Part shown: positions 44,777-56,050 of the stretch, one piece after another | Numbering within the stretch: the stretch's first letter is position 1 | How the letters are laid out: each line of letters starts with the position of its first letter | Origin: CAYXAA01 sp964462985 | GTDB taxonomy: Bacteria > Pseudomonadota > Alphaproteobacteria > Rhizobiales > Stappiaceae | Assembly (NCBI GenBank): GCA_964462985.1 | Contig: CAYXAA010000011.1 | Span: 51,642 to 115,641 of the forward strand | Reading direction: 5' to 3' | Length of the DNA: 64,000 nt | Notes under the pieces: model-generated | What the model was told of the DNA's origin: nothing | The model's database searches: none | The model's input: only the letters and a program-made list of their open reading frames with translations | Program-made: the position numbers and the translations under genes

Positions 44777-45967
44777 ATGGAGCAGTGTTGGCGCTGGTTC
44801 GGTCCGGAGGACGCCGTCCGTCTGGAAGAGGCGCGCCAGGCCGGGGCTCGGGGCATCGTCACGGCGCTCCACCACGTGCCTTACGGTGCGGTGTGGAGTT
44901 TCGAGGAGATCGAGAAGCGCAAGGCCGAGGTTATGGCCGATCCTTCGCTCGGCCTCTCCTGGCGAGTTGTCGAGAGCCTACCTGTCCATGAGGACATCAA
45001 GCGCGGCGAGGGCGATCTATCGACGCTGTTTGCCAACTACCGTCAATCGCTCGCCAATCTCGCCGCCGCGGGTCTTGAAGCCATTTGCTACAATTTCATG
45101 CCGGTGCTTGACTGGACGCGCACGGAACTCGCAGCGCCCCTGCCGGGCGGCGGCGGCGCGTTGCGCTTCGAGATGATGCACTACGCCGCGGTCGACGTCT
45201 TCATGCTTGAGCGCCCCGGTGCAACCGAGGGCATCGCGCCCGAGGTGCTTGCCCGCGCCAAGGCCTGGTACGACGCCTCCAGCGAGGATGATCGTTTAAG
45301 GCTGATGGCAAACATCATGGCAGGCCTGCCAGGGGCTTATGACCGCTATGACGTCGCCGGACTGAAGGATGTTCTGGCGCGCTGGTCCGATGTAACGGCC
45401 GAGACGCTCAGGGCAAATTACAGGCGCTTTCTCGAGGAGGTGGTCCCGACTGCCGAGGACCTCGGTGTGCGTCTTTGCGTCCATCCGGATGACCCGCCAC
45501 GTCCCCTGTTCGGTCTGCCGCGCATCGTATCCACGGCAGACGATATCGCCTGGATCTTGAACAGTGTCGATAGTCCGGCCAACGGCCTGACCTTGTGCGC
45601 CGGCTCCCTGGGTGCCCATCCCCACAATGACGTGCCGGAGATCGCTCGCCGCTTTGCCGAGAAGATCCACTTCGCCCATCTGCGGAATGTCGCAAAGGAG
45701 CCGGATGGTTCGTTCCAGGAGGCGGACCATCTCGGCGGCGACACGGACATGGTCGCCCTGATCAGAGTTTTGCTCAGCGAGGAAAAGCGCCGCCGCGACG
45801 TGGGCCGCCCCGACCACGTCATTCCGATGCGCCCCGACCACGGCCACCTTCTCGCCGACGACTTCCACCGAAAGGCTCATCCCGGCTATTCGCTGATCGG
45901 CCGGTTACGGGGGCTTGCAGAGCTGCGCGGAGTCATGACGGCACTGGAGGCAATGGGCATCGCCTGA
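44777..45967 (+). CDS. uxuA: Mannonate dehydratase
   Basis: A 396-residue TIM-barrel enzyme converting D-mannonate to KDG. Opening MEQCWRWFGPEDAVRLEEAR, the motif GIVTALHHVPYGAVW, YNFMPVLDWTRTEL and VCHPDDPP-type metal histidine site (read here as LCVHPDDPPRPLFGLPRIVS), then KIHFAHLRNV, are diagnostic. The length agrees with the enterobacterial enzyme. Last gene of the operon, ending shortly before the assembly gap. Confidence 0.95.
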   Translation: MEQCWRWFGPEDAVRLEEARQAGARGIVTALHHVPYGAVWSFEEIEKRKAEVMADPSLGLSWRVVESLPVHEDIKRGEGDLSTLFANYRQSLANLAAAGLEAICYNFMPVLDWTRTELAAPLPGGGGALRFEMMHYAAVDVFMLERPGATEGIAPEVLARAKAWYDASSEDDRLRLMANIMAGLPGAYDRYDVAGLKDVLARWSDVTAETLRANYRRFLEEVVPTAEDLGVRLCVHPDDPPRPLFGLPRIVSTADDIAWILNSVDSPANGLTLCAGSLGAHPHNDVPEIARRFAEKIHFAHLRNVAKEPDGSFQEADHLGGDTDMVALIRVLLSEEKRRRDVGRPDHVIPMRPDHGHLLADDFHRKAHPGYSLIGRLRGLAELRGVMTALEAMGIA

Positions 45968-46039
45968 CCGCGGCAGGCGCCGCCCCGGCAGGCGGTTCTG
46001 GTCAACTCCCACCAACTACCGTCAGACGGCGCGGCGCGA

Positions 46040-46094
46040 CCCGGGAGCCCAAGGGGCGCTGAGACCGGCGGAGCTTTGCTCCTGGCCCGGGTTC
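46040..46094. repeat. 55-base direct repeat, left copy (contig end)
   Basis: Identical to 46195-46249. It begins and ends with CCCGGG-containing sequence and contains a small hairpin GGAGC-TTT-GCTCC (46070-46082). It abuts the run of Ns exactly. The length of 55 suggests a k-mer overlap between two de Bruijn graph contigs rather than a biological repeat. Confidence 0.75.
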
Positions 46095-46194
46095 NNNNNN
46101 NNNNNNNNNNNNNNNNNNNNNNNNNNNNNNNNNNNNNNNNNNNNNNNNNNNNNNNNNNNNNNNNNNNNNNNNNNNNNNNNNNNNNNNNNNNNNN
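46095..46194. other. Assembly gap, 100 Ns
   Basis: Exactly 100 unknown bases, the conventional size for a gap of unknown length, between uxuA and gyrB. The 342-base interval between those genes therefore holds only the repeat copies, the gap and short unannotated flanks. No gene is visible in it. Confidence 0.95.
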
Positions 46195-46249
46195 CCCGGG
46201 AGCCCAAGGGGCGCTGAGACCGGCGGAGCTTTGCTCCTGGCCCGGGTTC
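46195..46249. repeat. 55-base direct repeat, right copy (contig start)
   Basis: Second copy of the sequence at 46040-46094, starting directly after the Ns and diverging at 46250. See the left copy for interpretation. Confidence 0.75.
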
Positions 46250-46309
46250 TCCGGATTGTGCTCCGTCCGGGTCGCGAGATGTTGTAGGCCAACTGCGGCC
46301 GCGCCCGGT

Positions 46310-48775
<2,466 letters not shown>

Positions 48776-48917
48776 CCGAATCACTTGGCCCTTCGGGTAT
48801 CTTGTCAAAGGATCGTTATACGGCGTCGGGTCAGGCGTTCAACTGCGCCTTCCATGGGGCCGCACCCGAGCGACGGCCAACCTCAGATTTCGCAGGCTTT
48901 CCCAGCACTGCGCCGTT

Positions 48918-49559
48918 TCATCGCACCACGATAGCCGCCGCTGCCCCAGTGATGGCGACACTTGCGCCGCGGTTGAGCCGACGCACCGCCCGAGCCGACC
49001 GAAACAGGCGCCGTGCACGATCGGCGAGCAGGATATACCCGGCAAGCACGGTGCCGAGGACGCTCGCGGTCGTCAGCGCAAGGAGCACGAAATCCGTCGT
49101 CGTGATCCGGTCGATGGCGATCAGGTTGGGCAGGAGCGCCAGATAGAACACCATGACCTTGGGATTTCCGAGTGTCAGCGTCAGGCCGGCAGTCATCAGC
49201 CGCAGCGCGCTCTGCCCATCGCCGTGACCTGATGTCGGCGAGAGCTGGGTGCCTGCGCGCCACATCTTGGCCGCCAGATAGGTCAGATAGGCAGCGCCGA
49301 CATACTTGACAATGAGGAAGACCTCGGAGAACAGGGCCGCGACAGCTGCGAGACCTGTCACGGCGCAGGCCAGCCAGACGAGGTCGCCGATCAGGAAGCC
49401 GAGGCCGAAGGCGACCGCGCCTGTGGTGCCGTGGGCGAGTACGCGGGCGACCAACGCCACGATGCCTGGCCCCGGCAGCATGGCCGCGACGAACAGCGCG
49501 GCGGCGAACAGCATCAGGCTGGCGGTGTCCATCACAAACTCCGGAAAGCCGTCCTTCAT
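48918..49559 (-). CDS. LysE-family amino-acid exporter
   Basis: A 213-residue inner-membrane exporter with about six hydrophobic segments. The LysE/RhtB signature is visible as AAMLPGPGIVALVARVLAHG with AVAFGLGFLIGDLVWLACAV, then VKYVGAAYLTYLAAKMWRAG and LTLGNPKVMVFYLALLP. Its ATG overlaps the recF stop by 4 bases, so it is in the replication-gene transcript. Function in exporting an amino acid or homoserine lactone-like compound is a family inference. Confidence 0.88.
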   Translation of the reverse strand: MKDGFPEFVMDTASLMLFAAALFVAAMLPGPGIVALVARVLAHGTTGAVAFGLGFLIGDLVWLACAVTGLAAVAALFSEVFLIVKYVGAAYLTYLAAKMWRAGTQLSPTSGHGDGQSALRLMTAGLTLTLGNPKVMVFYLALLPNLIAIDRITTTDFVLLALTTASVLGTVLAGYILLADRARRLFRSARAVRRLNRGASVAITGAAAAIVVR

Positions 49560-50677
49560 AGCCGATGGACGGCCCCGTGTTCCACCTGAAAAACTGCCGC
49601 ATCCGTTGGCAAGGCCTCGAACAGGGCGCGGTCGGTACCCGTCATGAACGCTTGCAGCCGGAGTTCGTCGAGCCGGGCGAAGAGGGCGGCGCGCCGGCCA
49701 GCATCGAGATGAGCGGCGACCTCGTCCAGCAGCAGCACCGGGGTCATGCCCGTGGTGGTCGCCGTCAGTTCGGCATGGCCAAGCACAAGGCCGATCAGCA
49801 GCGCCTTCTGCTCGCCGGTCGAGGCCATGGCGGCCGGCATTGCCTTCCCAAGATGTGTGACAGCCAGGTCGGTGCGGTGCGGGCCTTCCAGGGTACGGCC
49901 GGCCGCCCGGTCTCGCGCCCGCCCGTCTCGAAGGCTTCTTCTCAGCCTGTCCTCCAGGTCGGAAGCGGCTCCCTCGGCGTTGAAACCACCTTCAAGCTCA
50001 ATCCCGGCCCGTGGAAACGGCAGTCCGAGGTGTGCCTGAGTGGCCAGACGGTCGGCGAGAAGCGCCACCGTTTCGCGTCGAGCGAGCGCGACGGCAACAC
50101 CAAGTTCGGCGACCTGCGCCTCGACAGCGTCGAGATAGGCCGGGCTCCCGCCTTCCTCCAGCAACCGGTTGCGCGATCGCAGCGCCTTGTCGAGATCCGC
50201 CACGCGGCTGCCGTGCCGGGGATCGATCGACAGCACCAGTCGGTCGAGGAAACGCCGCCGGTCGCCGGCCGGCCCCGTGAGCAGCGTATCCATCGCCGGC
50301 AGCAGCCATAGGATTCTGATATAGTCGAGCAGCGCTTCCGAGGAGCGGGCATCGACCCCGTCGATCCTGACTCGCCGGCCGGCGTCGCCCGCCTCGTAGC
50401 CAGTGCCGATCCGGGTCTCGCCCGCCGGCCCATCTATAATGGCTGAGACGGTCCAACCTCCCGTTGCGCCGCGCCGCACCAGCTCTGCAAATGGTGCCCG
50501 GCGCAGCCCGCGTCCTGCGGTCGTGAGCGAAATCGCCTCAAGCAGATTGGTCTTGCCCGCACCGTTTTCGCCGACAAAGGCGACGAGCCGCCCGTCTACG
50601 GTACACGTGGCGGCGGCGTAGTTGCGGAAGTCTGTCAGGCCGAGACGGCGAAGCGCCACGGACGACGGTTCGGCCAT
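49556..50677 (-). CDS. recF: DNA replication and repair protein RecF
   Basis: A 373-residue SMC-like ATPase for RecA loading. Walker A is VGENGAGKTNLLEAIS, the signature region STGEQKALLIGLVLGHA is late in the protein and Walker B is PVLLLDEVAAHLDAGRRAAL. The start MAEPSSVALRRLGLTDFRNY at 50677 is preferred over an ATG three codons earlier. Sits between dnaN (52-base gap) and the LysE gene (4-base overlap). Confidence 0.95.
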   Translation of the reverse strand: MAEPSSVALRRLGLTDFRNYAAATCTVDGRLVAFVGENGAGKTNLLEAISLTTAGRGLRRAPFAELVRRGATGGWTVSAIIDGPAGETRIGTGYEAGDAGRRVRIDGVDARSSEALLDYIRILWLLPAMDTLLTGPAGDRRRFLDRLVLSIDPRHGSRVADLDKALRSRNRLLEEGGSPAYLDAVEAQVAELGVAVALARRETVALLADRLATQAHLGLPFPRAGIELEGGFNAEGAASDLEDRLRRSLRDGRARDRAAGRTLEGPHRTDLAVTHLGKAMPAAMASTGEQKALLIGLVLGHAELTATTTGMTPVLLLDEVAAHLDAGRRAALFARLDELRLQAFMTGTDRALFEALPTDAAVFQVEHGAVHRL

Positions 50678-50729
50678 CGGGCGCAACCCCTATGCTGTAC
50701 TGTGTCCCGAGCAGCGGAGGTTTGCGGCG

Positions 50730-51848
50730 TCAGACCCGCATCGGCATCAGGACATAGAGCGAATCGTCGGTGCCGTCGTCCTTGATGAGCGTCGGCGCAC
50801 CCGGGTCGGCGAACTTGAATACCGCCGTCTCATGCTTAAGCTGCGCGGCGATGTCGAGCAGGTAGCGCGAGTTGAATCCGATCTCCAGCGGCTCGGACTC
50901 GTAGACGACGGCGAGTTCCTCCGTAGCGCTACCGGAATCCGGGTTGACCACTGTCAGCACCATCCGTCCGTCCGAAATGGCGAGCTTAACCGCGCGGCCG
51001 CGCTCCGAAGAGATGGTGGAAACGCGGTCGACGGCCTCCTTGAACTCGTCGCGGTCGACCTGCATCTCCTTGTCGTTGGCTTGAGGAATGACGCGGCCAT
51101 AATCGGGAAAGGTCCCGTCGATCAATTTGGAGGTCAGCACGACAGGCCCCGTAGTGAGGCGAATCTTGGTTTCGGATATCTCGACAGCGACCTCCGCGTC
51201 GGGCTCTTCAAGCAGCTTCTGGATTTCGCCGACGGTCTTGCGTGGGACGATTACCCCCGGCATGCCCATCGCCCCGGATGGTGCGGGAATCTCGGCCTGG
51301 GCGAGTCGATGGCCATCCGTTGCGACGCCACGGAATCGGTCGCCGTGCTCGTTGCTTACCGTATGGAAGTAGATGCCGTTGAGATAGTAGCGCGTCTCCT
51401 CGGTCGAAATGGCGAACTGGGTACAATCGATCAGCTTGCGGATCTCACCCGCCCGAACCGTAAAGCGGTGGCTGAACTCGCCGGCTGTCAAATCCGGAAA
51501 ATCCGATTCCGGCAGCATCTGCAGCGCGAAGCGCGAACGGCCAGCGCGGATCTCCAGGGTCGCGTTGTCGCTTGAGGTCTCCAGCACCACCTGCGCACCC
51601 TCCGGAAGCTTGCGCACGATGTCGTAGATCATATGCGCCGGAACCGTAGTTGCACCGGGGCGTTCAACCATCGCCGTGACCTTTTCGGATACCTCAAGGT
51701 CAAGATCGGTCGCCTTCAGGAACAGCTGTCCGCTATCGGTGCGCAACAGCACGTTTGACAGGATGGGAATGGTGTTTCGCCGTTCGACGACACGATGGAC
51801 ATGGGTCAGGGACTTCAGGAGGTCCGTCCGCTCGAGAGTCACTTTCAT
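50730..51848 (-). CDS. dnaN: DNA polymerase III beta subunit (sliding clamp)
   Basis: A 372-residue sliding clamp of three similar domains. It begins MKVTLERTDLLKSLTHVHRV (start 51848, normal for DnaN; the frame opens 8 codons earlier). ERRNTIPILSNVLLRT, the middle LIDCTQFAISTEETRYYLNG, GVATDGHRLAQAE and the end PMRV (YVLMPMRV) are diagnostic. Between dnaA and recF. Confidence 0.96.
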   Translation of the reverse strand: MKVTLERTDLLKSLTHVHRVVERRNTIPILSNVLLRTDSGQLFLKATDLDLEVSEKVTAMVERPGATTVPAHMIYDIVRKLPEGAQVVLETSSDNATLEIRAGRSRFALQMLPESDFPDLTAGEFSHRFTVRAGEIRKLIDCTQFAISTEETRYYLNGIYFHTVSNEHGDRFRGVATDGHRLAQAEIPAPSGAMGMPGVIVPRKTVGEIQKLLEEPDAEVAVEISETKIRLTTGPVVLTSKLIDGTFPDYGRVIPQANDKEMQVDRDEFKEAVDRVSTISSERGRAVKLAISDGRMVLTVVNPDSGSATEELAVVYESEPLEIGFNSRYLLDIAAQLKHETAVFKFADPGAPTLIKDDGTDDSLYVLMPMRV

Positions 51849-52059
51849 GGCGTCGTCCGTAATTGCGAGCATTCGATCGGTCGCTGCCGGGTACAGGGTC
51901 CGCGGGGGCTGCCATGTGCTGGGCGGATCAGCAGCTCCGCCAAGCGGGCAATCCCCGAATGCACTCTGTCCTTGGTGCGAGTTTCGCCCCTGAAAGGAGA
52001 TCCGGAGCGGGCGAAGACACTGCCCGCAACGGATTGAAAATGCAAGGCTGCCGTGAAAT

Positions 52060-52089
52060 GCCTCCCGCCACGACGGTGTGGCGGGAGGC
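52060..52089 (-). terminator. Strong hairpin after dnaA
   Basis: GCCTCCCGCCAC and GTGGCGGGAGGC form a perfect 12-base-pair stem around GACGGT, 11 bases after the dnaA stop. The minus-strand sequence following the stem has only a short ATTTC, so the T-run is weak, but the stem is strong. dnaN begins about 210 bases further on and must have its own promoter if this works. Confidence 0.75.
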
Positions 52090-52099
52090 CGTAACGAGC

Positions 52100-53557
52100 T
52101 CAGACGTCGAGCATGCGCTTAAGCAGTTCGATCTCCTGGGCCAGCATGCTGTCTGACTTGGCAAGTTCTTCAATCTTGCGCACCGCGTGCAGAACCGTCG
52201 TGTGGTCGCGGTTGCCGAAGCGGCGGCCGATCTCGGGCAGCGAGCGCGGGGTCATCACCTTGGCCAGATACATCGCGATCTGTCGTGGCCGGACGATCGT
52301 GCGCGTGCGCCGCGCCGACAGAAGATCGGCCTTCGTCACATTGTAGTGCTTGGAAACGATGCGCTGGATGTCCTCGATCTTGACCCGGCGCGGTTCCGCG
52401 TTGCGGATCAGGTCGCGCAACGTCGCTTCGGCCATTTCCTGGGTCACCGGCTGGTCGGTGAGTTGGTTGTGCGCAATCAACCGGTTGAGCGCTCCTTCCA
52501 GGTCGCGCCCTGAAGCGGTGACGTTACGGGCGACGTAGTCGAGCACAGAATCGGGAATCGAGAAATTCGGATAGGCCTTGCGGGCATTCGCGATCCGGTT
52601 GGCAAGGATGGCGCGGCGCAGTGCGTAGTCCGGATCGCCAATGGCGACGACGAGCCCGCCAGCGAGCCGCGAGCGCACCCGGTCATCCAGAGTCTCGAGC
52701 TCGAACGGCGGCCGGTCGGCGGCAACGATAACCTGCCGCGCGCCATCGATCAGCGTGTTCAGCGTGTGGCAAAACTCTTGCTGAATCTGCTTGCCGTGCA
52801 GGAACTGCATGTCGTCGATCAGGAGCAGGTCGATGCCGCGCAACGTGTCCTTGAAGGACAGGGTGGATTGGGCCTTTAGCGCCGCGACGAAACGATACAT
52901 GAAATGCTCGGCCGTGAGGTAAAGCACCCGCCGGCCCGCCGCCCGTGCTTCAGCCGCGACGGCCTGCATGAGATGGGTCTTGCCGAGGCCGACCGAGGCG
53001 TGGAGATAAAGGGGATTGAACGCCACCGGTCCGCCGGCTGCGACTTGCCGCGCCGCGGCAAGGGCCAGCTGGTTGGATTCGCCTTCGACGAAGGAGGCGA
53101 AAGTGTACTTCGGGTCGAGGGCCGCACCTTCCAGAACGTCCCTGGCCATGTTTTCCACGTCCGGCTTGCGGCTCGGAGCCGACGCGGGCCGCGGCACTGC
53201 GGCGTCGGTTACGGTGATCGGTCGCTGATTGAGCGTCTCTGCGGCGATCTTGGCAGGGGAGGACTTGTGGGGCACCGGTGCGCTACGAGGGCGCGCGGCG
53301 CCTCGGACGGTCAGCTCAATGCGGCGCACGTCATCGCATTCCCGGCGCCAAAGGCCCATTAGACGCTCGCGATAGTGCGATTGGATCCATTGCTTCAGGA
53401 AGCGGGTCGGGACCGACAGGCGGACGGTTCCTTCTTCATGCCCTTCCAGATCCACGCGCGCGAACCAGCTGGTGAACACGTCCTCCCCGAGTTCGGCCTG
53501 GAGACGCTTTTTCACTCTGGCCCATTGCTCCGGCCCCGGAACTTCCTGAACGTTCAT
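52100..53557 (-). CDS. dnaA: Chromosomal replication initiator DnaA
   Basis: A 485-residue initiator ATPase. Domain I starts EQWARVKKRLQAELGEDVFTSW (quoted over two parts), a linker with Pro/Ala follows, the AAA+ domain has Walker A VGLGKTHLMQAV and Walker B DLLLIDDMQFLHGK, and the DNA-binding domain ends with RFGNRDHTTVLHAVRKI. The start at 53557 (MNVQEVPGPE) has GGAGG eight bases upstream; another ATG at 53572 and a longer frame are less likely. Confidence 0.95.
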   Translation of the reverse strand: MNVQEVPGPEQWARVKKRLQAELGEDVFTSWFARVDLEGHEEGTVRLSVPTRFLKQWIQSHYRERLMGLWRRECDDVRRIELTVRGAARPRSAPVPHKSSPAKIAAETLNQRPITVTDAAVPRPASAPSRKPDVENMARDVLEGAALDPKYTFASFVEGESNQLALAAARQVAAGGPVAFNPLYLHASVGLGKTHLMQAVAAEARAAGRRVLYLTAEHFMYRFVAALKAQSTLSFKDTLRGIDLLLIDDMQFLHGKQIQQEFCHTLNTLIDGARQVIVAADRPPFELETLDDRVRSRLAGGLVVAIGDPDYALRRAILANRIANARKAYPNFSIPDSVLDYVARNVTASGRDLEGALNRLIAHNQLTDQPVTQEMAEATLRDLIRNAEPRRVKIEDIQRIVSKHYNVTKADLLSARRTRTIVRPRQIAMYLAKVMTPRSLPEIGRRFGNRDHTTVLHAVRKIEELAKSDSMLAQEIELLKRMLDV

Positions 53558-53723
53558 TGTGATCGCCTCCATGTTTTTTATCTCGACCATACGATCCGCC
53601 ACGGTACGGCCACTTATGGATCGGGCCGTCCGGCCCTGGCGCGCCGAAACGGGCGCACTGAAACTCCGCCGCGCCGGGCTAAACCCGCCACGTGCGACTT
53701 TGTCGATCTGCCCGGTAACTGGG

Positions 53724-54170
53724 CTAGGTCTGGGCCCAGGGCAGTCCGGAAGCCTTCCAGCCACCGACCGTCCCGCGGTGCTTGGCACCGTCTAGCGGAC
53801 CCTCGAAGCCGTCCACCACATTATAGCAGCGACGGTACCCTACCTCGGTCAGTGCGATCGCTGCCGACCGGCTACGGCCGCCGGAGCGGCACAAAAAATA
53901 GATTGCACTGTCATGGTCAAGCCCTGCCTCGGTCAGTGCCCGCGACAATGTGTCGACGAATCCGACAACCGGCGGCGCTGGCGGCAGGCTCTGCCATTCG
54001 ACGAAGAGTGGAGCCCGAGCGCCCGGCCCGAGCTCGGGCACCCCAACGAATGTCCACTCGGCGCGCGTACGCACATCGACCAGGCAAGAGGCCGGGTCGG
54101 CCTCCAATGCCGCAAAGGCCTCCACACATGAGACGTCCCCCGCATACCCCAGTTCCGACGACAAAGACAC
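53724..54170 (-). CDS. Rhodanese-domain protein
   Basis: A 148-residue single rhodanese domain, probably a sulfur carrier or sulfurtransferase. The active-site loop is LCRSGGRSRSAA with a cysteine nucleophile; the VDVRTRAEWTFVGVPEL motif and the C-terminal VDGFEGPLDGAKHRGTVGGW are typical of a group of rhizobial rhodaneses. The start is GTG 54170 with GGGGG upstream. It lies between rpsT and dnaA on the same strand. Confidence 0.88.
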   Translation of the reverse strand: MSLSSELGYAGDVSCVEAFAALEADPASCLVDVRTRAEWTFVGVPELGPGARAPLFVEWQSLPPAPPVVGFVDTLSRALTEAGLDHDSAIYFLCRSGGRSRSAAIALTEVGYRRCYNVVDGFEGPLDGAKHRGTVGGWKASGLPWAQT

Positions 54171-54770
54171 GCTACCCCCTTCTCACCCCAGAGGAGGTGA
54201 GTCCAGTGTTGGACAATTCTTGTGAAAGACAACTAACGATTATTGGTACTGAAGCATTGCTTCGGAAGATACATCCCCTTGCCACAGGGTGGCGCAAAGG
54301 ATGTTGCTCCGATTAGTTGCTGAGAATCCAAGCAATAACTAACCATTGCTCTTCCAAAGGCTTCTATACTTTTCTTGTTCGATTAGGCCGAACGACCGCC
54401 CGACGGATTGACCATACACAGCCGGTCTGAAGCTCGCAACAGCCGATGGTTTTAGAATGGTAAACGCATCGCGGGAGCCGCTACGGCAGCCTTCGAGAAG
54501 CCTCTCATCGAGGTTCGCGGAAGGCATTTTGACTCAATGAATTTCGTGCTTCGCCACCCGTTTATCGAGATCTCAGCGCACACCAAAAAAATTTTTTGCG
54601 CCCCTTGTCTTGACATGCGCCAAATCCAATCTTCGGCCGGCTGATAACGGGCACATACCTGTAAGCCATTGAAGAAGAAGATGAAACTCTGCCAGAGTTT
54701 AGGGTCTCGAATCTTGGCTCCGGAGCGGGCGCCACTTAGCCGGATACGCAATGGGTGCGTTCGGCGGCAA
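54171..54770. other. 600-base gene-free region upstream of the rhodanese-dnaA pair
   Basis: No convincing gene. It is AT-richer than its surroundings and contains a 13-base palindrome GAAGCATTGCTTC (54251-54263), two AACTAAC direct copies (54231-54237 and 54337-54343), and an imperfect dyad pairing TTAGTTGCT (54313-54321) with AGCAATAACTAA (54331-54342). I found no good match to the DnaA box TTATCCACA (closest TTATCGAGA, two mismatches). It may carry dnaA promoters or an origin, but that is not shown. Confidence 0.4.
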
Positions 54771-54801
54771 ACAAAAAAGCCCGGCCTAGGACCGGGCTTT
54801 C
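54771..54801 (-). terminator. Intrinsic terminator after rpsT
   Basis: A perfect 9-base-pair stem, AAAGCCCGG (54776-54784) with CCGGGCTTT (54792-54800), and on the minus strand a TTTTTT run after it. It lies about 20 bases after the rpsT stop. Confidence 0.92.
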
Positions 54802-54823
54802 TTATCCCCCAGAATCGGGGTGC

Positions 54824-55090
54824 TCAGGCGCCGAGCGACTTGATCCGCGCATTGAGACGGGAAACTTTCCGCGACGCTGTGTTGCGATGGAAGACGCCCT
54901 TGGTCACCGCCCGCATGATCTCCGGCTGGGCCGCCTTAAGGGCCTCGTTGGCGGTCGCCTGATCGCCGGAGGCGATCGCCTCCTCCACCTTGCGCAGGAA
55001 AGTGCGCACGCGGCTGCGACGGGCCTTGTTGATGGCCGTACGGCGGGCGATCTTGCGCACCGCCTTCTTGGCCGAAAGAGTATTGGCCAT
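54824..55090 (-). CDS. rpsT: 30S ribosomal protein S20
   Basis: An 88-residue basic protein that binds 16S rRNA. MANTLSAKKAVRKIARRTAI, then KARRSRVRTFLRKVEEAI and KGVFHRNTASRKVSRLNARI are standard S20 sequences. The ATG at 55090 gives the normal length. AGGA lies before it. A strong terminator follows, so it is expressed independently of the dnaA region. Confidence 0.97.
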   Translation of the reverse strand: MANTLSAKKAVRKIARRTAINKARRSRVRTFLRKVEEAIASGDQATANEALKAAQPEIMRAVTKGVFHRNTASRKVSRLNARIKSLGA

Positions 55091-55236
55091 GGTTAGTCCT
55101 GATCTCAAGAGTGGGACGAAATGTCCGGCTCGCGATCGAGGCTGCCACTAGCCGCCCCGGTCAAACGAATACGGTGGCGGCCAAGGCCACCACCGATCAA
55201 GCGATGCTTATAGTGAGGGCGCTTATCGGCGTCAAC

Positions 55237-55262
55237 GCAAAAACCGGCCGCCCAAGTGGCCG
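55237..55262 (-). terminator. Intrinsic terminator after echA
   Basis: On the minus strand CGGCC pairs with GGCCG around an 8-base loop and GTTTTTG follows, 15 bases after the echA stop. Stem of five G-C pairs only. Confidence 0.6.
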
Positions 55263-55276
55263 CCGCGCCGTTTCGT

Positions 55277-56050
55277 CTAGCGATTGCGGAATTGTGGTGT
55301 TCGCTTCTCGATGAAGGCGGCCATGCCTTCCTTCTGATCCTGGGTCGAGAACATCGAGTGAAACAGGCGTCGCTCGAACCGTACGCCTTCTGCGAGCGTG
55401 GTCTCGTAGGCGCGGTTAACGCTCTCCTTGGTGATCATAAGCGCCGGCAGCGAGAACTCGGCAATCCTCTCGGCAACCTTGAGCGCCTCCTCGAGCAACT
55501 CGCCCGTCGGAACAATCCGGCTGACCAGACCGGCTCGCTCGGCTTCTGCGGCGTCCATCATCCGTCCGGTCAGGCACATTTCCATCGCCTTCGCCTTTCC
55601 GACGAAGCGGGTCAGGCGCTGGGTACCGCCGGCGCCGGGCATGACGCCGAGCGTGATCTCCGGCTGGCCGAACTTGGCGTTTTCTGCCGCTAGGATGAAA
55701 TCGCACATCATTGCGAGCTCGCAGCCCCCGCCGAGCGCGTACCCAGCCACCGCGGCAATCACCGGCTTGCGCACTCGCGAAACCTGATCCCAGGAGGTGA
55801 TGAAATCGGAGCGGTAGGCTTCCATGTAGGTCAGCCCGCTCATCTCCTTGATATCTGCTCCGGCGGCAAAGGCTTTTTCGGAGCCGGTAATGATGATGCA
55901 GCCAATCTTATCGTCCGCCTCGAACTTGGCGAGCGCGTCGTTCAGCTCTTCGATCAGGGCGGAATTGAGAGCGTTGAGGGCCTGCGGTCGGTTGAGCGTG
56001 ACGAGCCCCACCTTGCCGCGCTTCTCCACGAGAATATTGTCGTAGGCCAT
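55277..56050 (-). CDS. echA: Enoyl-CoA hydratase
   Basis: A 257-residue crotonase-fold enzyme of fatty-acid beta-oxidation. The oxyanion-hole motif AFAAGADIKEMSGLTYMEA, the helix GYALGGGCELAMMCDFILAA, and the catalytic glutamates in FGQPEITLGVMPGAGGTQRL are present. ATG 56050 follows GGGGAGG by five bases; the frame stays open beyond it without similarity. It lies upstream of rpsT, as in other Rhizobiales. Confidence 0.95.
   Translation of the reverse strand: MAYDNILVEKRGKVGLVTLNRPQALNALNSALIEELNDALAKFEADDKIGCIIITGSEKAFAAGADIKEMSGLTYMEAYRSDFITSWDQVSRVRKPVIAAVAGYALGGGCELAMMCDFILAAENAKFGQPEITLGVMPGAGGTQRLTRFVGKAKAMEMCLTGRMMDAAEAERAGLVSRIVPTGELLEEALKVAERIAEFSLPALMITKESVNRAYETTLAEGVRFERRLFHSMFSTQDQKEGMAAFIEKRTPQFRNR

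Noticed and set aside
46040..46249. CRISPR or tandem repeat
   Set aside because: Only two copies exist, at the two sides of an N gap; there are no spacers or cas genes.
54339..54751. Two small minus-strand frames in the region upstream of the rhodanese gene
   Set aside because: No ribosome site, no recognisable motif, and composition like the surrounding noncoding DNA.
54171..54770. Clear chromosomal origin with DnaA boxes
   Set aside because: Scanning for TTATCCACA-like 9-mers on both strands gave nothing better than two mismatches; no cluster.
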